Source of the DNA: Alteribacillus bidgolensis
GTDB lineage: Bacteria; Bacillota; Bacilli; Bacillales; Marinococcaceae
DNA length: 64,000 nucleotides
NCBI RefSeq assembly: GCF_002886255.1
Contig: NZ_KZ614149.1
Span: forward strand, 2,356,001 to 2,420,000
Direction: 5' to 3'
Below are positions 9,020 to 17,625 of this stretch, one piece after another (position 1 is the first letter of the stretch; every line of letters starts with the position of its first letter). The position numbers and the translations under genes are program-made. Below the pieces are notes generated by a model. The model saw nothing but the letters and a program-made list of their open reading frames with translations, did not search any database and was not told where the DNA came from.

Positions 9020-9657
9020 AGTGTCCGGCTCCCTTCTGCGACTACTTTTCCGAAGTTATCTAGCATTTTCATGCCAAGCCGGCTGCTTTTCTCAGGGTGA
9101 AATTGGGTTCCCATCACGCGTCCGCGCCCAACAACGGCAGGCACTTCTTGATAGTAATCGCTTGCCGCTACCAAAACATCTTTGTCTGGCGTTTCGATCA
9201 CGTAGGAATGAACGAAATATACGTGGCCTTCTTCTGTATCTTGCAGCAAGTCATGTTCCGGCTGTTGGAATTCTAGTTTATTCCATCCCATGTGCGGTAC
9301 TTTATACGCTTCCCCGGTTTCGCTCTTTCCTTTGAAAAGTCTCGCATAGCCAGGCAAAAACCCAAGTCCTTCTGTATCTCCGTTTTCTTCACTGCCTTCA
9401 AACAATAACTGCATGCCAAGACAAATGCCAAGAAGCGGTTTTCCATCAGCTGCCCACGTTTTAATAAACTCTTCCTGCTGCTTTTCTTTGAGCAGGGTCA
9501 TGGCATCTCGAAAAGAACCAACTCCTGGTAAAATCAATCCATCCGCTTTCTCAAGTTCTTCTGGGTCTTCGGATAAGAAATAAGAAAGGTCGAGTCGTTC
9601 TAGTGCTTTGCTGACACTGTGCAGATTTCCCATACCGTAGTCAATAATTCCGATCAT
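9016..9657 (-). CDS. hisH: Imidazole glycerol phosphate synthase glutaminase subunit HisH
   Basis: Class I glutamine amidotransferase that supplies ammonia to HisF. The triad is readable: Cys in LLGICLGMQLLF, and His and Glu in GTQFHPEKS near the C-terminus. It has 213 residues. An AGAAAGGA Shine-Dalgarno precedes ATG 9657. Unlike the rest of this tightly packed operon, it is separated from hisB by 243 bp. Confidence 0.97.
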   Translation of the reverse strand: MIGIIDYGMGNLHSVSKALERLDLSYFLSEDPEELEKADGLILPGVGSFRDAMTLLKEKQQEEFIKTWAADGKPLLGICLGMQLLFEGSEENGDTEGLGFLPGYARLFKGKSETGEAYKVPHMGWNKLEFQQPEHDLLQDTEEGHVYFVHSYVIETPDKDVLVAASDYYQEVPAVVGRGRVMGTQFHPEKSSRLGMKMLDNFGKVVAEGSRTL

Positions 9658-9900
9658 GCCAACTCATTCCTTTCTTTATTGTTTTTTCTGGTTTTATTTT
9701 TGGTTTGGCGGTGCACTGCTGAGATTTGGTAAGGTGCTGTGCTTTGATGTATGCTGTGATGGTTTCAGCACTCTACCTGTTATTTTTTTCAGAACAACCC
9801 TGGGTAATTCAGCGCTTAGCTCTGCCCTTGATTCTTTCAGCGCTTCGAAACATTGGAGCGGTACTTCTTCCTAATTTTATCTAAGCTCGCAGTACCCTGC

Positions 9901-10491
9901 TTAAAGCATTCCCTTCGTAGACGGCACACCTTTTACGCGCTCATCTAATTGCGTTGCCTCATCTAGAGCACGAGCCATTGCTTTAAAGATGGCTTCAATA
10001 ATATGATGTGTATTGCGGCCATAATGAACAATCACATGAAGGTTCATCCGGGCTTCTAGCGCAAACTTCCATAAAAATTCATGCACCAGTTCCGTGTCAA
10101 ATGTGCCGACTTTTTGACTTGGAAACTCCGCAATACATTCTAGATGCGGACGATTGCTTAAGTCTACAACCACTTGCGCCAATGTTTCATCCATTGGAAC
10201 AAATGCGTTGCCGTAGCGGCGGATCCCTTTTTTATCACCGAGTGCATCTTTAAAAACCTGACCTAGGCAAATGCCGATATCCTCGGTCGTATGATGATCA
10301 TCTACTTCGGTATCTCCTTTGGCGTCAATCGTTACATCAAAATGCCCGTGTTTCGTAAATAAATCGAGCATATGTGTCATAAATGGGACACCGGTGGAAA
10401 TATTGCTTTGGCCTTCTCCATCAATATTCATACCTAAACGAATCTGCGTTTCTCCCGTATTTCTTTCTATGGAGCTGATACGTTCTGCCAT
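9901..10491 (-). CDS. hisB: Imidazoleglycerol-phosphate dehydratase HisB
   Basis: Mn-dependent dehydratase that converts IGP to imidazole acetol phosphate. The metal-binding DDHHTTED motif and the second copy NTHHIIEAIFKA are present in a normal 196-residue monofunctional protein; there is no HolPase fusion. Its start overlaps the hisD stop codon by one base. The 243 bp downstream, before hisH, are unexplained. Confidence 0.97.
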   Translation of the reverse strand: MAERISSIERNTGETQIRLGMNIDGEGQSNISTGVPFMTHMLDLFTKHGHFDVTIDAKGDTEVDDHHTTEDIGICLGQVFKDALGDKKGIRRYGNAFVPMDETLAQVVVDLSNRPHLECIAEFPSQKVGTFDTELVHEFLWKFALEARMNLHVIVHYGRNTHHIIEAIFKAMARALDEATQLDERVKGVPSTKGML

Positions 10492-11765
10492 TAGTTCTCC
10501 CCCTTTTTTCGAACCTCTATTGAGCGAGCGTGAGCTTCTAATCCTTCTAATCTTGCAATGGCTGCTATGTCTTCAGCATCCCGCTCAAATGCTGTTTGGC
10601 TGTAAGAGATGATGCTTGATTTTTTCGTAAAATCATCCACATTTAATGGGCTTGAAAAACGGGCCGTTCCATTGGTTGGCAGGACATGGTTCGGACCGGC
10701 AAAATAATCCCCAACCGGTTCGGCGCTTAATGGACCGAGAAAGATAGCTCCGGCATGACGAATTTTACCTAACAATTCGTATGGGTTTTTGGTCATGATT
10801 TCTAAGTGTTCAGGGGCGAGCTGGTTTACTGCCTCCACCGCTTCATCAAGTTCAGCCGCAGTATAAATTGCACCATGATCATTAATGGATGCAGAAGCAA
10901 TTTCTTTTCTTGGCAGTTCAGCAATCTGTTTTTCTACTTCTGTTTGTACGTTTTCTGCGAGCGTTTTAGAGGTAGTAACTAATACAGGAGATGACATTTC
11001 ATCATGTTCGGCCTGAGACAGAAGATCTGCCGCTACATAATCAGGACGGGCTGTGTTATCCGCTAACACTACAATTTCACTTGGACCGGCAATCATATCA
11101 ATATCGACCTGCCCAAATACTTCACGTTTTGCAAGAGCGACAAAAATATTGCCCGGACCCGTAATTTTATCGACAGACGGAACGGTTTCTGTGCCATAAG
11201 CAAGGGCCGCAACCGCTTGAGCTCCTCCGGCTTTTAAAATGTGAGTAACTCCAAGCTCAGCAGCAGTCACAAGTACAGCAGGAGCAAGCTTGCCTTCGCG
11301 ATCGGGCGGGGAAGTCATTATAATGTTTCTCACCCCGGCTACCTGTGCTGGAATCACATTCATCATAATCGTAGAAGGGTAGGCAGCCTTGCCTCCTGGA
11401 ACATAAACGCCGGCAGAATCAAGCGCTGTAATTTTTTGTCCGAGCATCGTACCGTCTTCATTTGTTGTCACCCAGGACTGACGAGTTTGGCGTTCGTGAA
11501 AAGATTGAATATTTTTGCTGGCCCGGCGCAGAGATTCAAGCGTTTGCTGATTGATATGGTTATACGCTTCTTTTATCTCTTCTTCAGTAACAAAAAGATT
11601 TTCTAAACGGACACCGTCATACATTTCCGTAAGATCTTTCAGGGCTTTATCACCGTTTTGACGAACTTGGTTAATAATAGCGCCTACGGATTCTCTTTGC
11701 TTTTCTGTGCTGGTTTCAATGTCTCGAGTGAGACTAACATCCTCTGTTAGTTCTATAATTTTCAC
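10491..11765 (-). CDS. hisD: Histidinol dehydrogenase
   Basis: Zn-dependent NAD enzyme that oxidises histidinol to histidine in two steps. Visible are AGGAQAVAALAYGTE, the GPGNIFVA loop, the Zn-ligand segment SQAEHDEMS and the catalytic region LAPEHLEIM. At 424 residues it is full length. It overlaps hisG by 4 nt and hisB by 1 nt. Confidence 0.97.
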   Translation of the reverse strand: MKIIELTEDVSLTRDIETSTEKQRESVGAIINQVRQNGDKALKDLTEMYDGVRLENLFVTEEEIKEAYNHINQQTLESLRRASKNIQSFHERQTRQSWVTTNEDGTMLGQKITALDSAGVYVPGGKAAYPSTIMMNVIPAQVAGVRNIIMTSPPDREGKLAPAVLVTAAELGVTHILKAGGAQAVAALAYGTETVPSVDKITGPGNIFVALAKREVFGQVDIDMIAGPSEIVVLADNTARPDYVAADLLSQAEHDEMSSPVLVTTSKTLAENVQTEVEKQIAELPRKEIASASINDHGAIYTAAELDEAVEAVNQLAPEHLEIMTKNPYELLGKIRHAGAIFLGPLSAEPVGDYFAGPNHVLPTNGTARFSSPLNVDDFTKKSSIISYSQTAFERDAEDIAAIARLEGLEAHARSIEVRKKGEN

Positions 11766-12400
11766 GCTTCATCCTCCTCTACCACTCTGGCAAGACGTTC
11801 TACTAAATCATCAACACGAGCATCTTTCATACGGTAGCTCACCGGGTTCACAATCAACCTGGAGGTGATGGGTACGATTGTTTCTAATTCTACCAGACCA
11901 TTTTCTCTTAATGTGCGGCCGGTAGATACAATATCAACGATTCGATCAGCAAGTCCAACGAGAGGAGCAAGTTCAATCGACCCGTTCAGTTTAATAATTT
12001 CTACTTGTTCGCCTTGTTCTTTAAAATACTGGGTGGCAAGGTTAGGGTATTTCGATGCTACTTTTGGATTGATATCCGTTTTTTCATAGCCAGGCAGTCC
12101 GGCGACAGCAAGGTAGCACTCACTGATATTCAAATCAAGCACTTCATATACGTCGCGCTCCTCTTCAATCATCGTATCTTTCCCCGCCACTCCGAGGTCT
12201 GCAACGCCGTGCTCCACATAGGTCGGTACATCCATTGGTTTGGCTAAAATAAAACGAAGATCAGCTTCCGGCGCATCCACAATTAATTTACGAGAATCAT
12301 CAAATTCCGGCGGAAGCGGAAAATCAGCTTCTCGAAGAAGCTCTGCTGCTTCTTCAAAAATTCGTCCCTTTGGCATTGCTACGGTCAACGGTTCACTCAT
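11762..12400 (-). CDS. hisG: ATP phosphoribosyltransferase catalytic subunit HisG (short form)
   Basis: Catalyses the first committed step of histidine synthesis. This is the short form, which lacks the C-terminal regulatory domain and needs HisZ. The frame stays open to 12448, but ATG 12400 has a perfect AAGGAGG eight bases upstream and begins MSEPLTVAMPKGRIF, matching the family start. The PRPP loop region (VDIVSTGRTLRENGL) is intact. It overlaps the hisZ end by 8 nt. Confidence 0.95.
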   Translation of the reverse strand: MSEPLTVAMPKGRIFEEAAELLREADFPLPPEFDDSRKLIVDAPEADLRFILAKPMDVPTYVEHGVADLGVAGKDTMIEEERDVYEVLDLNISECYLAVAGLPGYEKTDINPKVASKYPNLATQYFKEQGEQVEIIKLNGSIELAPLVGLADRIVDIVSTGRTLRENGLVELETIVPITSRLIVNPVSYRMKDARVDDLVERLARVVEEDEA

Positions 12401-13580
12401 TGCTGGCGCCTCCTTGCTTCTTTCCAATAAAATAATACACTTCTGCAAAGGCTTCGCTTAGTTCATCTACGTTTTCAACACCTTGTAAGTCTTGCAGTAC
12501 GACCCTTTTGCCGCTTTCGCGAAGTTTTCCTGCTTCTTCGATTGCTTCTTTCCGGCGTTCTTTACTAAAAAGGATACACGTTTGTTCAGGTAGTTCTTCT
12601 GTATCCCCAAGCGCCTCTACGAGTAAATCCAAACGAATGCCAAACCCTGTTGCTTGAGCCGGGCGGTTGAAGTTTTGCAGCAATTCATCATAACGGCCTC
12701 CGCTTGATAATGGAAAGCCTAACTTACTTCCATACCCTTCAAACACCACACCTGTGTAATAGCTCATATGCATAACCAGGTTCAAATCAAGCTTAATATG
12801 CTCGCTTACCCCATAACTTTCTAGAACATCCCAAAGCTGGTGCAAGTCATTCAATGCTTTTGCCGCTTTTCCATTTTGAACGAGTTCTTCGGCATCCTTT
12901 AATTTTTCCTGTCCGCCTCTCAGCTTTAATAAAGAAAGGAGACGTTTTTCATCAATAGAAGAAAGGGGAAGACTCTTTACATGTTGTTTAAAGCCTACAT
13001 AATTTTTCTCATATAAGTAACGGCGGAGTGTATTTGCTCTTTCTTCGCTTCCTACGACATCAAGAAGCAGAGCATTCACATAGCCGATATGGCCAATCGC
13101 TATTTGAAAATTTTGCAGTCCTGCTTTTTTTAATGCTGCTGCCATTAGTGCGATAACTTCTCCGTCTGCACTTGCCGTCCCGTCTCCGACAAGCTCCACT
13201 CCCATTTGTTCAAACTCAGCAGGGCGTCCTCCATCTCTTTGCTGGGCACGAAACAGCGGGCTGTGATAAGAGAGACGGAGCGGGAAAGCTTGGTCCTTTA
13301 AGCTCGAAGCTGCGACCCGTGCAATAGGTGCTGTCATATCCGGACGGAGCACGAGTGTGTTCCCTTGCTGGTCAAGCAGTTTAAAAAGCTGCTGATCCAA
13401 TATGGCCGAAGCAGTGCCGACAGTGTCGTAATATTCTAAAGCAGGAGTCTCAATAGGCAGATAACCCCAGCTGTCTGTTTCTTTTTCCATCCGTTCTCTT
13501 ACTTTATTTTTTGTTTGATAGTAAGCCGGCAGAGTATCTCTCATTCCGACCGGCTTTTCAAACATAAAAGGTTTGCTCAT
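12393..13580 (-). CDS. hisZ: ATP phosphoribosyltransferase regulatory subunit HisZ
   Basis: Paralogue of histidyl-tRNA synthetase without aminoacylation activity; it forms the octameric HisG/HisZ enzyme and senses histidine. Class II synthetase motifs are seen in PVGMRDTLP, LRPDMTAPIAR and the SSGGRYDELL motif 3 region. I place the start at ATG 13580, which has GGAAGGAG ten bases upstream; the frame is open to 13625. That gives 395 residues, like its B. subtilis counterpart. It is the first gene of the his operon. Confidence 0.95.
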   Translation of the reverse strand: MSKPFMFEKPVGMRDTLPAYYQTKNKVRERMEKETDSWGYLPIETPALEYYDTVGTASAILDQQLFKLLDQQGNTLVLRPDMTAPIARVAASSLKDQAFPLRLSYHSPLFRAQQRDGGRPAEFEQMGVELVGDGTASADGEVIALMAAALKKAGLQNFQIAIGHIGYVNALLLDVVGSEERANTLRRYLYEKNYVGFKQHVKSLPLSSIDEKRLLSLLKLRGGQEKLKDAEELVQNGKAAKALNDLHQLWDVLESYGVSEHIKLDLNLVMHMSYYTGVVFEGYGSKLGFPLSSGGRYDELLQNFNRPAQATGFGIRLDLLVEALGDTEELPEQTCILFSKERRKEAIEEAGKLRESGKRVVLQDLQGVENVDELSEAFAEVYYFIGKKQGGASNE

Positions 13581-13699
13581 GATTAGAATGCTCCTTCCGT
13601 CTGCTTTCCATATAGCTTTTATCATTTATGTATATTTTAAATATTGTTACCGTCACTTTAGTATGCTAATGTACTAATGGGATAAAGAATATATCGTGT

Positions 13700-13728
13700 A
13701 GTTTACATTGCTTTCCATTATCCGTCAA
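13700..13728 (-). promoter_or_regulatory. Probable sigma-A promoter of the his operon
   Basis: On the minus strand TTGACG (13723-13728) and TAAACT (13700-13705) are separated by 17 nt, about 120 bp before hisZ. No T-box antiterminator motif is visible in the leader, so how histidine controls it is unclear. Confidence 0.5.
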
Positions 13729-13960
13729 TAGGAAGATGAAGGCACTTTGTTGAATCTATGATTTGGTTCATTGAATAGCTTTAAAAAATAGCTGATAAAT
13801 CAAAGTTACGGCTGAATTTAGAGGATGGTGGTGAAAGTCTGAATCCATTGACTAAATCAACTTCCCGAAAAAAACGGCCGCCATATTCTTCGTGTACTCG
13901 GTAGTTCAGCTAGGAACAGCTGCTTGTTGTTTTAAGAAAAGCAGCTGATCTACACGTATA

Positions 13961-14147
13961 AGAAAAGCGCAAGCGTCCTTGTTTTACATGACGTTCGGAC
14001 TAAGTTCCTCACGTCATGTAAAGAACGCCGAACTGGCTTGTACTGGATGGGCTTACTTTTGTGCCCGGAACACGATGTTCGCGATTTTAGCAAACGTTCC
14101 TTCAACCGCCGCGGGCCTCCGTGAGGCTGGGCGCTGAAGATAGACAT
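13961..14147 (+). repeat. Long dispersed repeat, copy 1 (linked to repeat copy B)
   Basis: It begins AGAAAAGCGCAAGCG and ends GGGCGCTGAAG...AGACAT. It shares long identical blocks with 63503-63792, including ACACGATGTTCGCGATTTTA and GGGCCTCCG.GAGGCTGGGCG. The ends are partly inverted (AGCG...CGCT). I recall similar palindromic intergenic repeats in other Bacillaceae. Open frames across it are best ignored. It sits upstream of hisZ, 32 bp before repeat copy B. Confidence 0.75.
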
Positions 14148-14179
14148 CAAAGCGTAACATTTTATACTTTCCTATCTTA

Positions 14180-14262
14180 TTATAAAAACTCGGATTGCCG
14201 CCGAGTCCTTATGTTCCTATACTTTAATCCTTTAATAAAATTAAACATTCTTAAAGTATAAA
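14180..14262 (+). repeat. Dispersed intergenic repeat, copy B
   Basis: Same family as 4278-4356. The first stem is ACTCGG / CCGAGT, where copy A has T-A in place of C-G. The inner stem TTTA / TAAA replaces TTTG / CAAA, and an outer stem TATACTTTAA / TTAAAGTATA is perfect. It abuts the yvoF terminator. Confidence 0.85.
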
Positions 14263-14263
14263 T

Positions 14264-14304
14264 AAAGAAACTTCCCGCAAAAGAGAATTCTCTATGTCGG
14301 GAAG
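14264..14304 (-). terminator. yvoF operon terminator
   Basis: CTTCCCG / CGGGAAG (14271-14277 and 14298-14304) encloses the palindrome AGAGAATTCTCT and is followed on the minus strand by TTTCTTTATTTA. It overlaps the yvoF stop codon. Confidence 0.75.
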
Positions 14305-14801
14305 GAATCATCTTTATTTTCTTTTTCTCGGATAAGACGAAGCGGATTGCCGCCGACAAAACTTCCCGGCGCCACATCTTTATGTACGACAGAACCAGCA
14401 GCCACCACGGCTCCGCTTCCTATCGTGACTCCGGGTAAAATCGTGGCGTTCGCTCCAATTAATACATCATCCCCTATTTCAACGTTTCCGATGCGATACT
14501 CTTTGATTAAATATTCGTGAGCTAGTATCGTCGTATTGTAGCCAATCACACTGTTTCGACCGACGCTGATTTTTTCAGGGAACATTATATCGGGCATAAC
14601 CATCAACGCAAATGCAGTCGTTTCTCCAACCTTCATGTTTAAAAACGTTCGGTACAGCCAATTTTTTATCGGCAAAAATGGAGTGTAACGTGCAGCTTGG
14701 ATTACAATAAAATTTTTTACCACTTTCCAGAACGGTACCGTTTTGTAAATGTGCCAGAGCGAATTGGCTGATTCTACCGGAAAACGGTCCGTCTGTCTCA
14801 T
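14292..14801 (-). CDS. yvoF: Acyltransferase of the left-handed beta-helix family (YvoF-like)
   Basis: Hexapeptide-repeat O-acetyltransferase, 169 residues. The repeat region runs from about residue 70 to 155 with units such as IGNVEIGDDVLIGANATI, LPGVTIGSG and AVVAAGSVV. The N-terminal third is helical and has the aromatic-rich SLWHIYKTVPFWK. Its acceptor is unknown. It overlaps ppaX by 4 nt and occupies the place of yvoF at the end of the hprK-lgt-yvoD-ppaX run. Confidence 0.88.
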   Translation of the reverse strand: MRQTDRFPVESANSLWHIYKTVPFWKVVKNFIVIQAARYTPFLPIKNWLYRTFLNMKVGETTAFALMVMPDIMFPEKISVGRNSVIGYNTTILAHEYLIKEYRIGNVEIGDDVLIGANATILPGVTIGSGAVVAAGSVVHKDVAPGSFVGGNPLRLIREKENKDDSFPT

Positions 14802-15445
14802 GTCGTCTTCACTCCAACGTAGTCAAGCAGATCTGGCATTTTCTTTAACATAATATCTGGGTCAAACGAGCACAGGTAATCTTCTCCTTTTATCGTCCAG
14901 GCCACTCCTGCTGTTTTCACGCCAGCGTTTTTTCCGCCAAGAATGTCATATTGACTGTCGCCAACCATCATCGTCTCTTCCGGGCGGGCTCCTAATTCTT
15001 TCATCGCTTTATCGAGTGGTTCTGCATCCGGTTTGACTTTATCTACATCATTAAACGTAATAACTGAGGAAAAATACGGCATTAAACCAGAAACCTCAAG
15101 TCCCAGGCGCGCTGTATGTTTTCGTTTCGTCGTAACAACCCCGAGATTAACCCCCTGCTCATGCAGTTTTTGGATGGTTTCTGCCACTCCTTCGTATTCT
15201 TCAATTAGCTCATCATGGTGGGCCAGATTATGTTTTTGATACATATCAATAAGCTCCTCAGCACGGTCAGGATCAATTTTTCGAAAGCTTTCTGTCAGTG
15301 GAAGGCCGATATAGCCGACAATATCTTCTCTCGTATACCGTCCTGGTGCATAGCTGTCCAACGCATGCTGAAAGGAAGCGATAATCAATTCATTCGTATT
15401 TACTAGTGTTCCATCAAAATCAAATAATACAGTTTTAATAGTCAT
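14798..15445 (-). CDS. ppaX: Pyrophosphatase PpaX (HAD superfamily)
   Basis: HAD-family phosphatase that hydrolyses pyrophosphate, in B. subtilis the pyrophosphate made when HprK dephosphorylates HPr-Ser-P; hprK is four genes upstream. HAD motifs are present: FDFDGTLVNT, then VVTTKRK, then MMVGDSQYD. The frame extends to 15502, but ATG 15445 has a perfect AAGGAGG and begins MTIKTVLFDFDGTL, giving 215 residues. It overlaps yvoD by 11 nt. Confidence 0.93.
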   Translation of the reverse strand: MTIKTVLFDFDGTLVNTNELIIASFQHALDSYAPGRYTREDIVGYIGLPLTESFRKIDPDRAEELIDMYQKHNLAHHDELIEEYEGVAETIQKLHEQGVNLGVVTTKRKHTARLGLEVSGLMPYFSSVITFNDVDKVKPDAEPLDKAMKELGARPEETMMVGDSQYDILGGKNAGVKTAGVAWTIKGEDYLCSFDPDIMLKKMPDLLDYVGVKTT

Positions 15446-16385
15446 ACGTTGCCTCCTTACGGGCAAATTCTCTTTTTTCTGATTTGTTCCAAATATAAGC
15501 AATCAGTATCGTTAACAGTACAGCCGTTACAAGTCTAATTAGTAATAAAGGAAGAACCGGAATACCTAGCGGAATAAAGATGAGTGTATCTTCTATAACA
15601 GCGTGACAGGCAACCAGAAAAATAAAGACAAGATATAAATCCTTTTTCTTCACATTATCTTCTTTTATCGCTTGAATCATAACCCCTGCTCCGAAAGCGA
15701 GACCAAAAATAATCCCTGAAGCAAGTGTAGTCGATGTATTTTCACGGATTCCCAGCATCTTTGTAAACGGCGACATCCATTTTGAAAAGACCTGCAGCCA
15801 GTTTAAATCTTTCATCACTTGAATAAATACCATAATCGGAATAACGACTAATGCTAATTGCACCACACCCATAATCGCACTCGTTAACCCTTCCCAAACG
15901 GCACCTTCCCAACCGTTTACAGTAGACTGTCCTTCTTGAGAAACGAAGCCGTACTGGGCCTGATTCGCCCCGCCCTGCCAGATCCAATGAATCATCAAGG
16001 CAGAAAATAAAGCAAGACCAAGCCGCACGGCAAGCACAACAGACATGCGTATGCCTACTTTTACAGCAACCGCAGATTCTACGAATAAATTATGAGAAAA
16101 AGACAGCATAACGGCTAAAATAAATACCTCTTTTACTGTTAAATCCATAGATAATATCGCACCGATGGCCGCATATAAATTCAACACGTTCCCTAGAACC
16201 AGCGGAATGGCAGCCTCTCCTGGAAGACCAATCCAGCCCATCAGCGGTGCAAGCATGCTCGCCAGCCAATCTAAAAATGGAGTAAACCCGAGTATGGTGA
16301 TAATTAATGTAATTGGAAAAATAATTTTCCCCAGCGTCCACGTTGTTTTAAGGCCTACTTTCAGTCCTTTTTTCAGCATCTCCAT
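15435..16385 (-). CDS. yvoD: Nucleoside recognition (Gate) domain membrane protein YvoD
   Basis: Integral membrane protein of 316 residues with about eight hydrophobic segments in two Gate-like halves. These resemble the nucleoside-recognition domain of SpmA/SpmB and concentrative nucleoside transporters. Visible are LVLGNVLNLYAAIGAI, LSFSHNLFVESAVAVK and LVACHAVIEDTLIF. The transported solute is unknown. It lies in the conserved lgt-yvoD-ppaX order, but here 343 bp with repeat copy C separate it from lgt. Confidence 0.88.
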   Translation of the reverse strand: MEMLKKGLKVGLKTTWTLGKIIFPITLIITILGFTPFLDWLASMLAPLMGWIGLPGEAAIPLVLGNVLNLYAAIGAILSMDLTVKEVFILAVMLSFSHNLFVESAVAVKVGIRMSVVLAVRLGLALFSALMIHWIWQGGANQAQYGFVSQEGQSTVNGWEGAVWEGLTSAIMGVVQLALVVIPIMVFIQVMKDLNWLQVFSKWMSPFTKMLGIRENTSTTLASGIIFGLAFGAGVMIQAIKEDNVKKKDLYLVFIFLVACHAVIEDTLIFIPLGIPVLPLLLIRLVTAVLLTILIAYIWNKSEKREFARKEATYDY

Positions 16386-16408
16386 CTCATCTCAAACCTC
16401 CATACGCT

Positions 16409-16507
16409 TTAGAAAAACTCGTCTTGCCGCCGGGTCCTATGCAGAAGACGTAGTCTCACTTATACTTTGGTCCTTTAACAAAGTAAAACATTCCTAAAGT
16501 ATAAAAA
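16409..16507 (+). repeat. Dispersed intergenic repeat, copy C
   Basis: Full-length copy with the TTAGAAAAACTCG start, the AAGACGTAGT middle block, the CTTTG / CAAAG stem, and the TATACTTT / AAAGTATA outer stem. It separates lgt from yvoD. No clear native terminator lies against its 3' end. Confidence 0.85.
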
Positions 16508-16728
16508 ATAGTTCTATCGGTGTAAGACCTTAAAAATATTAGTTTTTAGGGACACAGCCTAAAAAGCGACCCGTTTTGTAGAGCTGCGCATTAGTCCTGG
16601 AGGCGTTTTTTTCAAAAGCTGTCTTTTTGTAAATGCGGCGCGATTTTCGTGCACGTGGAAATCCTTAGGGCCACATGTGAACTTGTTTCATCTAAGAACG
16701 ACAAAGAAAGGTTGTCGCAGGAATGCTT
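16508..16728. other. Intergenic stretch between repeat C and lgt
   Basis: No gene is visible. It has several GC-rich blocks (for example around 16570-16680) loosely like the long repeats at 13961 and 63503, including GCGCGATTTTCGTGCACGTGG, too diverged to assign firmly. Confidence 0.3.
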
Positions 16729-17595
16729 TTATTTCTTTTTTTTGTGTGATTTCCGTTTTTTGTTTTGCCGAATTCCAGAGCCGTCTTCATCTAAATAATG
16801 AGCATGAGCAAGCCCTGTTTTTCTGCGGTAAAGCCACAAAGCAATCGAACCAGCAATCAGCAGTAAAGACAACACTTGCGCAGCACGCAGCATGTCTCCT
16901 ATCATCAAGCTGTCTGTGCGCATTCCTTCTATGAAAAAACGGCCGATAGAATACCAAATAATATAGCTTAAAAACAATTCACCACGACGTAAATTGACAC
17001 GGCGCAAAAACATCAAAATTACAAAGCCAGCAATATTCCATAACGATTCATATAAAAAGGTAGGGTGGTAATAGACCCCATCAATGTACATTTGATTAAT
17101 AATGAATTCAGGCAGCTGCAATCCTTCGAGGAAATCCCGTGATACCGGTCCCCCATGCGCTTCCTGATTCATAAAGTTTCCCCAGCGTCCAATCGCTTGA
17201 CCGAGGATAATACTTGGTGCAGCAATATCAAGAAGTTTCCAAAAAGACATACCTTTTTTTCGTGCAAAGATGACAGTTGTTAATACAGCTCCAATCAATC
17301 CTCCATGGATAGCAAGGCCGCCTTCCCAAATAGCTAGAATCTGCCCTGGGTTTTGTGAATAATACTCCCATCTAAAAATCACGTAATAAAGTCTAGCGCA
17401 GATAATAGAAATTGGAAGGGCAAAAATGAGCAAATCTGCAAAAGTATCTTTTGGCATGCCGCGTTTTAAGGCTTCTCTGTTTGCAATTATAAAACCTAAG
17501 AACGCCCCTAAACCAATAATGATTCCGTACCAATAGACAGTGAGCGGCCCCAGTTCAAAGGCAATCCGATCCATAGGCTGTATTGAATGTATCAT
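16729..17595 (-). CDS. lgt: Prolipoprotein diacylglyceryl transferase
   Basis: Membrane enzyme that adds diacylglycerol to the lipobox cysteine of prolipoproteins, such as those at 36950, 47551 and 57711 in this window. The 288 residues contain about seven membrane segments, the LAIHGGLIGAV motif and the signature GRWGNFMNQEAHGGP. The C-terminus is a lysine-rich tail (KKRKSHKKKK). It follows hprK by 30 bp. Confidence 0.96.
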   Translation of the reverse strand: MIHSIQPMDRIAFELGPLTVYWYGIIIGLGAFLGFIIANREALKRGMPKDTFADLLIFALPISIICARLYYVIFRWEYYSQNPGQILAIWEGGLAIHGGLIGAVLTTVIFARKKGMSFWKLLDIAAPSIILGQAIGRWGNFMNQEAHGGPVSRDFLEGLQLPEFIINQMYIDGVYYHPTFLYESLWNIAGFVILMFLRRVNLRRGELFLSYIIWYSIGRFFIEGMRTDSLMIGDMLRAAQVLSLLLIAGSIALWLYRRKTGLAHAHYLDEDGSGIRQNKKRKSHKKKK

Positions 17596-17625
17596 GACCG
17601 TTTTCTCTCCAATCTAATCTTAAAC

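Noticed and set aside
9656..9874. 72-codon plus-strand frame in the hisB-hisH gap
   Set aside because: Low-complexity Phe/Cys-rich peptide antisense to the operon, with no ribosome site.
13580..13960. T-box leader for the histidine operon
   Set aside because: No antiterminator core such as AGGGTGGNACCGCG and no convincing terminator between the promoter and hisZ.
13950..14150. 66-codon minus-strand open frame (SIFSAQPHGGPRRL...)
   Set aside because: It lies wholly inside the long dispersed repeat. I recall similar frames in other Bacillaceae repeats. No Shine-Dalgarno or homology to a real protein.
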